Assembly (NCBI GenBank): GCA_000442125.1
Contig: KE546966.1
Span: forward strand, 2,219,471-2,283,470
DNA length: 64,000 bases
Reading direction: 5' to 3'
From: Opeltia flavorubescens
Lineage: Eukaryota > Ascomycota > Lecanoromycetes > Teloschistales > Teloschistaceae
The notes under the pieces are model-generated. The model saw only the letters and a list, made by a program, of their open reading frames with translations. It was not told where the DNA came from and made no database searches. A program made the position numbers and the translations under genes. This document shows, piece by piece, positions 44,701-55,789 of the stretch (its first letter is position 1; the number at the start of each line of letters is the position of its first letter).

Positions 44701-46378
44701 TGTGCAGCGGTTCAAGCAGTACATGGCTATCAAATTCAGAGAAAGCGAGACCAACATCAAGCATGAGTACGAACAGAACCAGAGCGTAAGCGTGGGCAAG
44801 AATCCTCCGAAGCTCGATATTCGAATGAGAGAGAAAGCAAAGCAGGATCTGTGGGCATACTCCCCACTTTTACTTTTCTCGCGAGAGATGGAACCGTATG
44901 AATGGGAGGACCTTATCCATATGTACGAACGCTCTGCAAGGAAGCCTTACCAAGAAGAGTTTAAGGATAATGCCTTCGCATGGAAGCGCCTCGCTAGAAA
45001 GTCAACAACAGATGAACAAGATGTCCTCTTTACGTCTCAAGAGAAGGAAACCGAAAGTCTTGTAGGACGAAAGCTGACGGTCAAGCGCTCAAGGACTGTG
45101 CGAAGCGATACGAACAATCGCATCTCCAGCGGCGACAAACCGAATGATGGGAAGATCGATGCTTACGAGGCATTCTCTGGCGCTCTAGGGGAAATGACTC
45201 GTCTTGTGTTTGTCGAGCAGAATTTTGTTACTGATCTTTTTCATCTCACATCCGGTCAAAATTCCGACTTCAACGATGCTATCAATGCTGCGAGACCCGA
45301 CGCGAGAAAAGCCCCAGACCTTACCGAGCGGAAACCTTTTGAGCCCGATCGTGATCTGGCGAGAAGACTGCATGGGTCTATGGACGAGATATACTCCTTT
45401 TGGCCCACTGACCTGCAGAGTCTGGTCGACTGGGTTGTCAAACAGGATGTTTTACAAGGTGTTGGAGTCATCGCAGCCTTGGAATCAAAGCTTTCCGAGT
45501 TTGAAGAGACCAACCAAGAGTACCTGACCCAAACACTCAGCAAGGTCCATGATCGCCTCATCACCGTCTTCAACCGCTTCGTTGACGAACAGATCCACGG
45601 TATTGAAGATACTAAAGTCAAGATCAAGAAGCGAAAAGGTGTTATTGCATTCATGAAGACATTCCCTAATTTCTCCCTTGCTATCGAAGCCATGTTGCCA
45701 CCACTCACCCAACTCCCGATCCGAAATCTGGTCGATGAAGCTTATAGGAAACTCAACACAGCTATGTTCGAGTCTTTGAAATTTATCGCCAAGGAAAGTC
45801 CCACAGCTGCTCAAGCCGGCGCTGGCGATCCAGAAGATAAAGAAGCGTTGAATTACCATATCCTCCTTATTGAAAACATGAACCATTATATTGAAGAGGT
45901 TTATGCGAAAGATAATTCCGTGCTAGAGGAGTGGAAGGATACGGCTAAGTTGGAGATGAAGGAACATATGGACCTTTATCTACAGGCTGTGCTGAGGAGA
46001 CCGTTGGGGAAGTTACTGGATTTTCTGGAGAGTGCGGATAGTGCGATAAGGGAGTTGGAGGGGCGGGGGGAGACGATGCAGGTTTTGGCGACGAAGCATT
46101 CGCATTCTAGGCATGTGGTTAAGAAGGTGCTGAGTGGGTATGATGGGAGGGAGATTCGGAAGGGGATTGAGGCTTTGAGGAAGAGAGTGGAGAAACATTT
46201 TTTGGAGGCGGATGAGGTTGGTATTTCTAGGGGGCTTGTGGCTTTGGTGTTGAAGGAGTGTGAGGGGAGATATTTTGCTACGGGGGAGAAGGTGAGGGGT
46301 CTGGTGAAGGGGGTTTATGAGGGGGGGGTGGAGGTTGAGTGGAGGGATGAGGATGTTAAGGCTGCTTTTCGGAGATAG
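41745..46378 (+). CDS. SEC3: Exocyst complex subunit Sec3
   Basis: Three exons, 41,745-41,961, 42,024-44,272 and 44,321-46,378 (introns of 62 and 48 nt); 1,507 residues. Sec3 marks sites of polarised secretion (hyphal tip) and tethers vesicles by binding PIP2 and Rho GTPases. Seen: an N-terminal PH-like Sec3-PIP2-binding domain at about residues 75-190 (VTESYITHIRIVEDAAYP, PRIIVVAVRKTGRVRVHKAR, GFIVTISKPYYWQA, FIFSLIKIFKKYTGG), then some 500 residues of Pro/Ser/Arg-rich disordered linker, and from about residue 760 the exocyst coiled-coil and Sec3 C-terminal helical bundle (ALDPQILTGRTFDIEASL, LSEDVAYIEAQSQGLQ, AYEAFSGALGEMTRLVFVEQ, FPNFSLAIEAML). Length matches filamentous-fungal orthologues. 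Confidence 0.92.
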
Positions 46379-46777
46379 AGATGATTGAGGAGGGATGGGG
46401 AGGGGTTCGTGGAATGTATTTATTGCGGTGATGAGATGTATCGCTTATGCTGTTGCTTTTTTGCTGATGGGAGGTTTGCTACACGAGAAGATCCTCTTGG
46501 ACTGTTGAGCAAGCGCAGGGCCCTTTTTGGTATTATGATCACATTCTCATTGGAATGATGGGTAGAAAACGAATTTTTATTTGTCGTATAGGCCTGCTTT
46601 AGGTACCTGGTACAATACTACAGATGGTGTTACGCTTAGAATTCTACTCCCTGGATGACATAGCATACACAGTATGATCTTTCCCATAACATCCCGCCTT
46701 TTCACTCCCTTCCATCACTTCCCCTCCATCGTCCAATAAAACGAATCAATAGCCCCTCCAGCGTTCTTGACCCTCCT
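46379..46777. other. Intergenic, convergent 3' ends
   Basis: About 400 bp between SEC3 and the converging surface-protein gene. 3'-UTR-like sequence; I see nothing else. Confidence 0.5.
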
Positions 46778-48123
46778 TTACCGCCTCCTCTGCCTCTCAA
46801 TCTCATCCCTAAATGCATTTGTCCCTCCTCCTCCTCCTCCACCTTGACTAGACGCGCTATCCCACCCCGCCTCCCATGAATCCTGTCTCCCACCATCCCC
46901 TCCTCTCTCTCGATCTTGCAACTCCATCCCCCTGGTTGGTTCATCACGGAATCCACCACTGCTTTCGTCGCCGGTCATTCTTCTCGCCCTACCCCCATTT
47001 TCTCCTCCAGAGGGCTTTCCAAGGTAGCCAGCTTGACGGTTTCGACGGCGGCGCAGGAACCAAAACACTAGCCCGGCGGCGGCGATGAGGAAGATTCCGA
47101 GACCGACGGGTATTCCGGCTTTCTCGCCGATTTTGGAATCGGATGAAGAGTGGTGGGTGGAAGTGGTGTTTTTGTCAAAAGTTATAAGTGTAAATACCGG
47201 GCCGGATTTTATTATTGGTAGATCTTTTTCGTTCTCGCTACTCGTGGAAGAAGAGGTGGTGTTTGCGATTATGAATAGCGTCAACAGGGTCCCGTTTTTG
47301 GTGCCGTTGTTGTCGAGGTAGTCTGTGTGTGTTGACATTGGCCAGAAACCTTTCTCGTTGGCGAGGGGAGGGGAGAAGCCGAGGGAGGGGAGGTCGGGGA
47401 AAGGGTTGGATGGGTCTTTGGCGATGGTGGTGTTTCCCGGGCGGACTTCGATGGAGATTGTGGAGTTGTGGGGGAAGAGGGTTGGGTCCCATGTTACTGT
47501 TCGGTTTGAGCAGTTGTAAGCATTTGTGTGTTTTTTGGAGGGTGTCCATGGATGTTTTTGGGGTTTTGGTTTGGAATCTTGATGGAGGGCATTGTGAGGA
47601 ATTGAAAGGGAACATACCATTGTACGTGTGCTTTACAACAAGGATCTGGCCTTCTTTTGGAAGGCAGAAGGGAGAGGTGTCATCTTCAGGTTTTTCTTGG
47701 TCTCCCTTGGTGCATTGCAACTCTTTCGGCGTAGTAGAGAGCCAGACGCTGCTCGTAGCTGCTGCGCTGGAACTGGATGTTGCGGCCGCGGTACCTTTGG
47801 CGGTTCCCGTGCTGGCGGCAGCGGTGTCTTTGGTGTCTGAAGTTGCTGCTGCTGCTGAAGATGCGGTTCCGCTCGCACTTGCTGAGGCTTTTGCTGCGCC
47901 TGATGATGGAGCAGCTGTTGCTGAGGCAGAGGATGGGGATGGAGCTGTTTACAGAAGAGCTTTACGTTAGTCTCAATGGCAATGACTGTGATTGAATTCT
48001 GATTCGGCGCAATTGGTGGACTGGCAACTCACTACTTTCCGCCCTGTACCAGAATGGATTGGCAATAACAGCAGATGTAAGGGCGAGCAGCCAGACAGCG
48101 GAGAATTGAGCTGATGTCCGCAT
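46778..48123 (-). CDS. Single-pass surface membrane protein, Ser/Ala-rich
   Basis: Three exons, 48,123-48,033, 47,944-47,618 and 47,496-46,778 (introns of 88 and 121 nt); 378 residues. Layout: signal peptide about 1-21 (MRTSAQFSAVWLLALTSAVI), a Ser/Ala/Thr-rich stalk to about residue 95, an extracellular domain with two Cys-containing turns (ELQCTKGDQE, SPFCLPKEGQILVVKHTYN) followed by a beta-rich part (VTWDPTLFPHNSTISIEV) with many N-glycosylation sites, a membrane helix at about 267-288 and an Arg-rich start to a Gly-rich cytoplasmic tail. This architecture resembles fungal Wsc/Mid2-style sensors or wall-associated proteins, but I recognise no WSC domain, so the function is open. The first intron has two in-phase donors 3 nt apart; I used the stronger GTGAGT. 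Confidence 0.75.
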
Positions 48124-48714
48124 GATTGGGTCAAGTAAAGCGAGGCCTGGAGACAGGGCTTGATTGAAGCTTGCAGAAAATCCAAAGTAACAAGGAAAGC
48201 TATCACTCCGGGCCAGGGGGCTCCGCGTCGTGACTTATATAGAAGCGGATCGGCCCATACCCTTGAATGCTGCGGGTAGACTCGGGGTCCTTGGAAAAGA
48301 TACTATTGACGTGATTGTGGGAGCAATTGAGGTTTCTGTAAGCCTCAAACAGTCGACCTGTCGACATCCCCCGTTCAACGCCAAGACTTTGAGCCCCTGA
48401 GGGCGGAACGAGGCGCTGTAGCCTGGGAGCTTAACTGGATTGAGCCTTGGTTGGCGCCTACGCCAAGTCTCGAATTAAGGTTACAGGATCGCATGTCGTG
48501 ACGAGCTTGCGGAGGAAACTGTTCGCATCGTTTTGTTTCAACAGCCTCGTTGTCCTTTCTCTAATACGAGCTTTCTGGTATATAATTTGTCCCTACATTC
48601 GCATTTCCTTCACTGCTGATATTGATAGTAATTGTGTCGTCTCTCCCCCTTATCAAGCCCATCGCATCCAGAAATAACACTTGAAACATCCCTCTCATTC
48701 GAAGGATCGCCAGC
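48124..48714. promoter_or_regulatory. Shared divergent promoter region
   Basis: These 591 bp separate two divergent genes, both for membrane or secretory-pathway proteins. A TATATAGAAG box is present near 48,237 on the + strand, but its polarity is unclear. No other motif recognised. Confidence 0.45.
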
Positions 48715-49591
48715 ATGCGCCTCACGGCAGTCCTCCTTGCCGTCCTCCCCGTCATCGCAACAGCCCAGCAACAACAAAAACCACTCGGCGAAACTGTACA
48801 ATCATGGTTCGACAAAGCGAAATCTTACATCCCCAATGCCGCATCAGCCCCCGTCGCCTCCACCGCAGCAAAGGCCGCTGCCTCTACCAACATCGTCCAC
48901 TTGACAAACGACAATTGGAAGTCTGTCCTCAAACCGAGTACCTCTGACCCGTTCCAGGGCCCGGAAACATGGATGGTCTTTATTTCTGGCGGAAACAAGA
49001 CTTGCTACGGCAGATGCGCAGGGGTGGAAGAAGCGTGGAATAAATCCGCCGCGCTCCTGGCCGCGGACCCTTCGTCCCCGAGACTCGCATACCTGAATTG
49101 CGATCAGCAGCCTGTGCTATGCGCTACATGGGCTGCAGGTCCGCCAACGATCTGGCATGTTCAGCTTCCCGTTCCCGGGCCGGATCAATCGACACCGGCA
49201 ACGACGGTTAGGATTATTGGTTTGAATACTACGACTACCACTGCGGTCGATATCATCGAAATTCATTCGAGGAAGACTTATGAGAATAAACCGGTGTATG
49301 AGGGTGCGCTGCATCCGTTCAACGGGTGGGTTGCGCAATACGGCTTGCTCACGCCCTTGGGATATACGCTTTATGTGTTTGCGAATGTGCCTAGCTGGGC
49401 GTTTATGATCGGTATCAGCATGTTTAGCAGGTATTATATGTGAGTTTTTTCACTTTTGAAAGGGATATCGTAGGATTTTGCTAACGCATTGTAATAGGAG
49501 CAGAAGAGCTGGTGGTGGTGCGGAAGACAACCCAGCGCGACGGTCTGCGCCGTTGGGAGGAGCTCCGGCCGCGAATGAGCCGACGGGTTAG
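48715..49591 (+). CDS. Thioredoxin-fold secretory-pathway membrane protein
   Basis: Two exons, 48,715-49,439 and 49,498-49,591, with a 58-nt intron (GTGAGT, CTAAC branch, AATAG); 272 residues. A signal peptide covers about 1-18 and a membrane helix about 211-236, then a short Arg/Gly-rich tail. The middle looks like a thioredoxin fold: TWMVFISGG strand, a cysteine pair at residues 97 and 101 (TCYGRCAGVEEAW), LAYLNCDQQPVLCATW and a GPPTIW turn that could supply the cis-Pro. The active site would be CX3C rather than the classical CX2C, so normal disulfide exchange is doubtful. The fold call is inference from pattern; I know of no named orthologue. Confidence 0.65.
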
Positions 49592-51193
49592 CTAAAGATA
49601 AATTGTATAGCCTTGGGAATGGGAGAATAGGAACGGCAATGGGTGGGATACAAAGATCTGGGGGTTTTCTGGCGGGACGGTGATTGAAACGGCGGGTTTT
49701 GGCGGTGGGAATCTCTTGATCTAGATTTTTGGTATATTCTCCTTTCTTTCGCCCCTGTAATAGATCTATTGTAATCTGTACAATAGTTTTCGTCTTTGAG
49801 TGCGAAGCGAGTCCAATTAATTATACCCTGTTCAGCCTCTACAGGCTGTAGCAGAAATTTCTGTTTTTTAGGCGTCCGAGCTATGCTCGCCACGTGAAGA
49901 CGTGTTCCTTTACCTGTTTATGCATCTTCCTTTCCATAAAAGTATACCAAAAGTCCTGGCAGTTGCCGCTGCTTCCTGAACCGCTCTTTGAGTTTCCCTA
50001 TCTAAGTTCAGCTCATCATCCCAGTCCGTTAGCGGTAGCAGTCCAGTAATGTTAATTCATCGCAGCAAGAGTAATCCTGAAGCCTATAAGATGTATTCAA
50101 GGTAGTGGACAGATAGCTCACAACCCGGCAGAGCAACAAGCGTCTAAATTTGTTAGAAGGCGCGTGTAATTGTAAATGTAAAACAGGTTCTTAATCAAAT
50201 TTGGAATTTCATGATGTTATATGTACAAACCGTGTTCTAGTAAATGCATTCCAGAGATGGGAAATGGATACCCCCTTGTTGTTGTGTTTACCAACTCATC
50301 GGTTATTGTCGTTCAGTCAGGATCATGTTCGTAGAGAATGATAATGGATCTACTTGGTCTCGGTCCTCGGTTACTTGATGCAATGCTATGGATATGATGA
50401 GGTGCTCGCTATTGAATTTCCGCGTAAGCCCTACAAATACTCCATGATCGCTTCACGGCAATGGGGAGTCGCAATATAAAGGCTGATGGTTCCTCTGGAC
50501 TTGTTCCCTTTCATCTAAGTCGACATCTGGTCATTTTACTCTAATTATCCACGAAGTCGATGGGTAGATGTGCAAATTCCAGATGCCAGGATCTTTAGAT
50601 GCGGTATCTGAGTTACGATGTCGTTATATACGCTGATGATTGATCGTACAACAGATCATAGACGATATCAATCCTTGGTAATAGGGGTTACCTTTGACAC
50701 CAAGGAGAGACATTTTAAGTGAGCTAGGTAGAGATCGAGGTCACGATAATGGAACAAAGAGAATTGGATGGCATACTTAGTGAAACTTTTTGAACCTATT
50801 GTCATTTGCTGTTCTTTTGCATAATCGTAAGGGCTTCTGCGCCGGTCTGTACGTAGACCTGCCATATTATGGAAATCGGTTAAAGTCCAATATATCTGTT
50901 AATGAGCCATTGGCAAATCTGAGAACCTCTGAGGAGTTGCTCAGGATAGCTAGAATGCATCCAAATTTCGGGATCATATCCTTATGTAAGCCAAGTGACT
51001 ATATGGAACTATGTCGTCCAACTATTTTGATTATATTTAAGGGGCTGGAGAATTTCAAGCGCGGAGGGACCATCAGAGGGTTAATTTGACCCTCAGGAAA
51101 GCCGCCTCTTCACCAACCGGCTTCAACATCGAACCCTGGCGAATCCACGTCACGGAATTCGTTGGGTACTACTAGCCTGTCGATACCTTCAAC
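49592..51193. other. Gene-poor stretch
   Basis: About 1.6 kb without a gene I can support. Base composition is ordinary and not RIP-like (CpA and TpG are frequent). Short frames at 49,588-49,893 (minus) and 50,790-51,089 (plus) have no recognisable domain or good start context. Confidence 0.5.
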
Positions 51194-51944
51194 TCAAGGG
51201 GGGTCCACAGACTTGAAAACGGTGATATGACCAACACCATTCGTCCAGTCCTCAGGGTAGGGTGGAATGAAAGGGGGAAAATGAATTAGAACCACCAATG
51301 CGCCATTTTTCTCAGGGTGTGCCCTCCTGAATGCCAAAATTCCACGCAAAGAATGTAAAACCACCCCCAGCGTCAATTGCCCCAATGGGCTGTCGTGATT
51401 TTGTATATCAATATTGGTGGCTGGTCCCGGCGTTGACGGATAATGATCCACATATCCCTGAGTCACCGAGAGAGGTGTGTCTCCTCCGTATTGAGTAATC
51501 CTTCCTGTAAATCGGATTACCGCTCGGCGGAGGAGTCTTTCGAAATCCAGCGCGCGTAAGGGTTCGTCGTTTTCGACACGGATTCCGAGCATGATGTTGG
51601 CGTCTGGGACTTCGAAGTTGTAATAGGAGAACTCTTCCGTGTGGAGCTGGTTGTCGAAGGGTTTGGCGTGTCCTGGCTCGAGTCCTGCAAGCTCAAAATG
51701 CCGCTGAATTTCAGGACTTGAATTGAGACTGGTATTCAGTGGGAGTTATACGGTGTTTTGAATATGACTACCCGCTGACTTACCTGGGATCGAATTCTGC
51801 GATTTGGAGTGAGCCATTTGATTCTTTACCGGATTGCAATGCGGTTGAATCTGAATTGGAAATGAGGGCCGCGAATACAGATGCATTGAAGGCTAAGAGA
51901 AGCCATAGAATCCAGTGTCTGAGACTCGCAAAGATGAATGACAT
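51194..51944 (-). CDS. Small secreted protein, uncharacterised
   Basis: Two exons, 51,944-51,784 and 51,716-51,194, with a 67-nt intron (GTAAGT...TTCAAG); 227 residues. The start at 51,944 gives a signal peptide of about 25 residues (MSFIFASLRHWILWLLLAF...). The mature protein has no cysteine. Key stretches are EEFSYYNFEVPDANIMLGIR, DFERLLRRAVIRFTGRITQY, GGDTPL and LTLGVVLHSLRGILAFRRA. The order and spacing of these blocks match the secreted protein at 27,009-27,703, so I think both belong to one fast-evolving secreted family. A role at the host or environment interface is possible but is inference. It sits alone in a gene-poor pocket, with the cysteine-rich secreted gene at 53,314 as neighbour. 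Confidence 0.7.
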
Positions 51945-53313
51945 TGCGAAATTTTATATGCGCTTATTTGAAGGAAGAGCAAAGACTTCAGGCTTTCCGA
52001 ATATCGACGGTGCTCATAGATAAGGCAGACATGAAGATATTTTACCTCAATATTTCATGTATGATGCAACGCGGGCAATATGTCGCATTTCGCATGTGCG
52101 CATCTACTTTGTGGATGGGAACTTCTCAGGGTTTTCATAACACAGCTCACCATACAATAGCCGACAGGAGTCTTCTTCATTACATCCCTTTCCAGCAATG
52201 AGGGACTGAGTGCGTCTTGTCAAACGTCGTTTCCTTAAATTTGATTTCTGACATGAAAACGGAAAATAGATATCCGAGATCATTCTCTAGTTCCAAAGTC
52301 ATTTTTGGTCTTTGTATTCTGATTAGCAGGTCACCAGCTCTCAAGGATTCCAATGGGTGTATAGCGTCACCGTCGCTACGTCAATAGTCGACAATTGGGA
52401 GCATTGCCGGCTTCGCGAAACCGAGACATCGTTTCCACAGATTCATCGATGCTGATACAGACTATCGACTTATTGATGTTCATAAGAAGGATTCTCTGGT
52501 ATTACGGTGCCTAGGATAATCTTTGTGGCATCTTAGGATCATGAAGTCAGGCTTGATATAATGCCAGAACCTACGTCATAAGCTACCAAGCCTAGAAGCG
52601 CCTTACTCTTTTAAGGCCTAGTGTGGCTCAGCGCCGGAGTGCTTTCTTTGAGTATGGAAAGTCTAGGTAACTGATCCTATCGTCTCTTTGAATGATATTG
52701 ATAATCCAACGATGAAGAGCGTAAGTGGGACACAAATATCTGTTACTCTACTATGATTGCGTGGTAGAGATGCGTGAAAGTATTTCTCTGGCTTTCACCT
52801 CGTTCAGTTTCATGAAAGACATATCATTTCCTTCAGGCATACGGCGGTATTCAATTATACTTTGGTCACTTCTTGTAGCACATCTGGTTCAATTCACACT
52901 GTCATGATATTGGAAATCCCTTCAGTCAAAGTCCTAAGAAGTTGGAATGATGCAAGAGTACAGAAAGCGGAGCCTTTGATCGTCATGGACGCCCAAGTCC
53001 TGCAGTGGGCTGTGTCTCGTGAATATGAAACGAACGACATTCAAGCCCAAAGTCGCATACAATTGGAGATGAAGTTGGAATCACAGGCGCGGTGAAAACC
53101 AAAATTATACCTAGCCTATGCATTAATGGAAGTTGCGGTGCTTGTGTGGGTTCTTGCCCAACAAATTCTGTTTGCAGCCTGCATACAAAGCAGAGACCCA
53201 CAACCGACGTCAGAACAAATCCGTTTCTTCATTTGCAGTCCATATCAGTTCGTGATTCTACAGACTATCTACAATTGGAGATATATCTTTGAAATAAAGA
53301 CACTGTTGCTATC
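51945..53313. other. Gene-poor stretch between two divergent secreted-protein genes
   Basis: About 1.4 kb between the start codons of two secreted-protein genes. It holds both promoters. Small frames (for example 52,725-52,907 and 53,092-53,292 on the plus strand) show nothing recognisable. Confidence 0.5.
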
Positions 53314-54537
53314 ATGAAGTTCCCAGCGGTCTGCCTCATCGGCCTCGTCTCTATCTCTCTTGCTTCTCCCTTGAATCAGCGTCGTGGAGAGGTTAACACT
53401 GCCGCAGCGACCGTTACCACTTCGGCCAGCTCTGATCCTGGAATATATTCTTCTCAACCTCTGGTTCCTATTCTCCCTTCAGACATCCAGTCCTTGGCCA
53501 ATGCCACGATTTCCACTGCCCCCACTGGTGTATCTGCGGGCTCCGCTACGTCGTCTTCCAAAATCGACATCATTCCGACAGCTGCTCCAACGACTCTGCT
53601 GTCGGCAGCCGTATCATCATCATCGGCGCTAACCCCCATCATCCCATCATCTCCACCAGACTCATATCCCACAGGCGGAGCCCTAAATCCTTGCCAGGTT
53701 TTCTGCGAGACGGCTGTGAGTCACCTAGGCATTATCCATAGACCCATTGCATCTCATCGTGTCAAAAAGAGAACGTTCTGACAGTTCGAACAGAATTTCT
53801 CCCAAGATGTCTGTCTCAAAAATTGCCAGGTCATAGATGGCAATGCACAGATCAACGCACCGGGGAAGACCTTTCCCCCTGACGGTCGTGCTGCTGCTTC
53901 TACTTCCATGTCATCAATCACTACAGCATCCACTTCAGGACCAGTGATCCCCACACTCTCACCAATTCCTACTCCAGCAAACCCGCCTGAACAATGCAAG
54001 GAATTCTGCAAGACAGACGTAAGTTTTCAAATACTTCAGCTCGATACAGGTGCTTTTCTTCACTCCCAGCTCTTTCTTGACCTCTTCGTAACGGAAGAAC
54101 AGAGGAAGAAAGCGTGAAGGAACAAAACGAAAGTTACGAACGGTGCTGACAATGTTGGCGAACGACTAGAAAATCTCCGAATCCACCTGTCTATCCAACT
54201 GTCAAGTCATCGATGGTCAGGTCCAGGTCAATGCCCCAGGCAAAGCGTTTCCTCCCGTGCAAGAGGTGTCAGAACTTGTTCCTATCGAGTCAAATCTACC
54301 TTTCTTTGCGATAGACCCAATCTCAAAGGCCTGTGATGCGACATGTGCGCTACGCGAGGTAAGTGGTCATCGTCTTCAACTTTCTTCCGCCCTTTCCCTT
54401 CTGCTCGAAGGGTGATGAGAATAAACTTTATGATATGCTATTGATTGTCATTCTTTTCATTTGACTGATCGCTGACTTAATGATTTCGATGACAGGATTA
54501 CGATGGCTGCATGAAATCCTGTCTCACTCGTGGATAG
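53314..54537 (+). CDS. Secreted protein with three twin-CX3C modules
   Basis: Four exons, 53,314-53,715, 53,785-54,018, 54,170-54,358 and 54,496-54,537 (introns of 69, 151 and 137 nt, all phase 0); 288 residues. A signal peptide (MKFPAVCLIGLVSISLAS) leads into a Ser/Thr/Pro/Ala-rich region that is probably O-glycosylated. Three CX3C-X(8-12)-CX3C modules follow: Cys 127/131 with 144/148, 205/209 with 219/223, and 267/271 with 280/284. Each module is split by an intron at the same place, just after the first CX3C. Linkers repeat NCQVIDG-QxNAPGKxFPP twice (exons 2 and 3). The twin CX3C spacing is that of helical-hairpin (alpha-hairpinin-like) folds; that is a fold guess. The only other mature cysteine-free part is the N-terminal stalk. 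Function unknown. Confidence 0.75.
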
Positions 54538-55789
54538 ACAGCATGCGGGGCTGAGTGCAATAGTGGAGGTCCTAGTATTTGGAAGGCTGGCCGGAAATAG
54601 GGCATTATGATCAATGTAATATAGCATGGATGGTCTGATCTAGACCATGAGATTTCTGGGACAAGGTCGAGGTTGATCTTATCTAAACAAGATAGACACA
54701 TTCATTCGATCTTGTATGGCCATGTTACACGTGTCCAGGTGTTTTTCTCGTCGTGTTCTTCGTCAGCGTATAGGTCGATGATAGAAGTCCTGCCTTTTCA
54801 CAATCGGCATAGCAATCGGCCGTCATGACTGTCAGCTTTCCTTATACTGTCGATACATCGATATCAACGTCTTCCGAAGTTGATCAGGATGTCCATGGTA
54901 TTCTATAAGCTTGGTTGAAGGAACCGCACTGTAGGATACATGGTCATTCATCTTACCAGCCACCCGGCAGAACCTCGGCCATATGCGCTGCTGTGCCTCA
55001 CATGCAAGGACCAGCTGAACATATCTCAATCATACGGATGATAAGGAAGTCCATACAACATATGCATGCTGGGATATACAAATACATCCACCTTCCTCAT
55101 CGACATCTTCAAAACATAGCCCGACCTGATCGATAGCCGCCCGGTGTTCTAACCACTAGCCTCCAGGTAGCAGAGTACTGGTTTGTGGCTGTACCCAGCA
55201 AGGCTGGACCGCGAACCACCAAATCTCACTCCTACAGGAAGACCAGCTGGATATCGATGTAATTAAACCGTCGTGCCCTTCACCAAGACCCAGTTTTCGC
55301 TCCAATATCGTTGGATCAGGGCGACGGCTGCCTTAGGAAAATTCGGTCTTATGCGATCATGAGTAAGGACTACCAGGACGATGCTGCAAGGTAGCCTGGA
55401 CTTTTCCCACGATCTACGCTACAGGAAAGATGTATAAGTACATGGGAATTGGGGGCTTCGTTGCAGTTTTCAACTCGGTATGCAACGCTTGCCGCTGGCT
55501 TACTCATATGGTGTAAGTACTGTTCATCGTTCTTGTTTGTGGTGCGCTCTTTGTTTATGGTTTTTGGGATTCACCGCAAACATCCATTAGGTTGTGGAAC
55601 CCTGCTGTTTCGTCTTTCTTCACATAAATTATCATGTTTCGCGATGGGTTTTGTATTTCATCCTCGGACTTCTTCTTTGAAGGGCGAATTTCTACACCGA
55701 TCTCAGGTTGCATACAGCGAAAAGATTTCTCCCACAAAAGCGCATACAAATATCTGTGATCACATCCCCTGACCTTTCAATCCTCTAGA
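54538..55789. other. Gene-poor stretch
   Basis: About 1.25 kb between a secreted-protein gene and the HIT-family gene. Contains a tRNA-like D-arm fragment on the minus strand near 55,125-55,170 (no T arm) and a 24-codon frame at 55,442. I support no gene here. Confidence 0.5.

Noticed and set aside
53092-53292. Frame with a cluster of cysteines (NGSCGACVGSCPTNSVC)
   Set aside because: It lies in the probable leader of the secreted gene at 53,314, has no signal peptide and does not match a ferredoxin spacing.
55120-55175. tRNA-like sequence on the minus strand (box-A-like GGCTAGTGGTTAG)
   Set aside because: Only a D-arm-like piece is present; there is no T arm with GTTCRA and no acceptor stem, so it is at most a fragment.
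55442-55520. 24-codon small frame upstream of the HIT gene (MGIGGFVAVFNSV...)
   Set aside because: Too short to separate from chance; no conservation evidence. It might be an upstream ORF.
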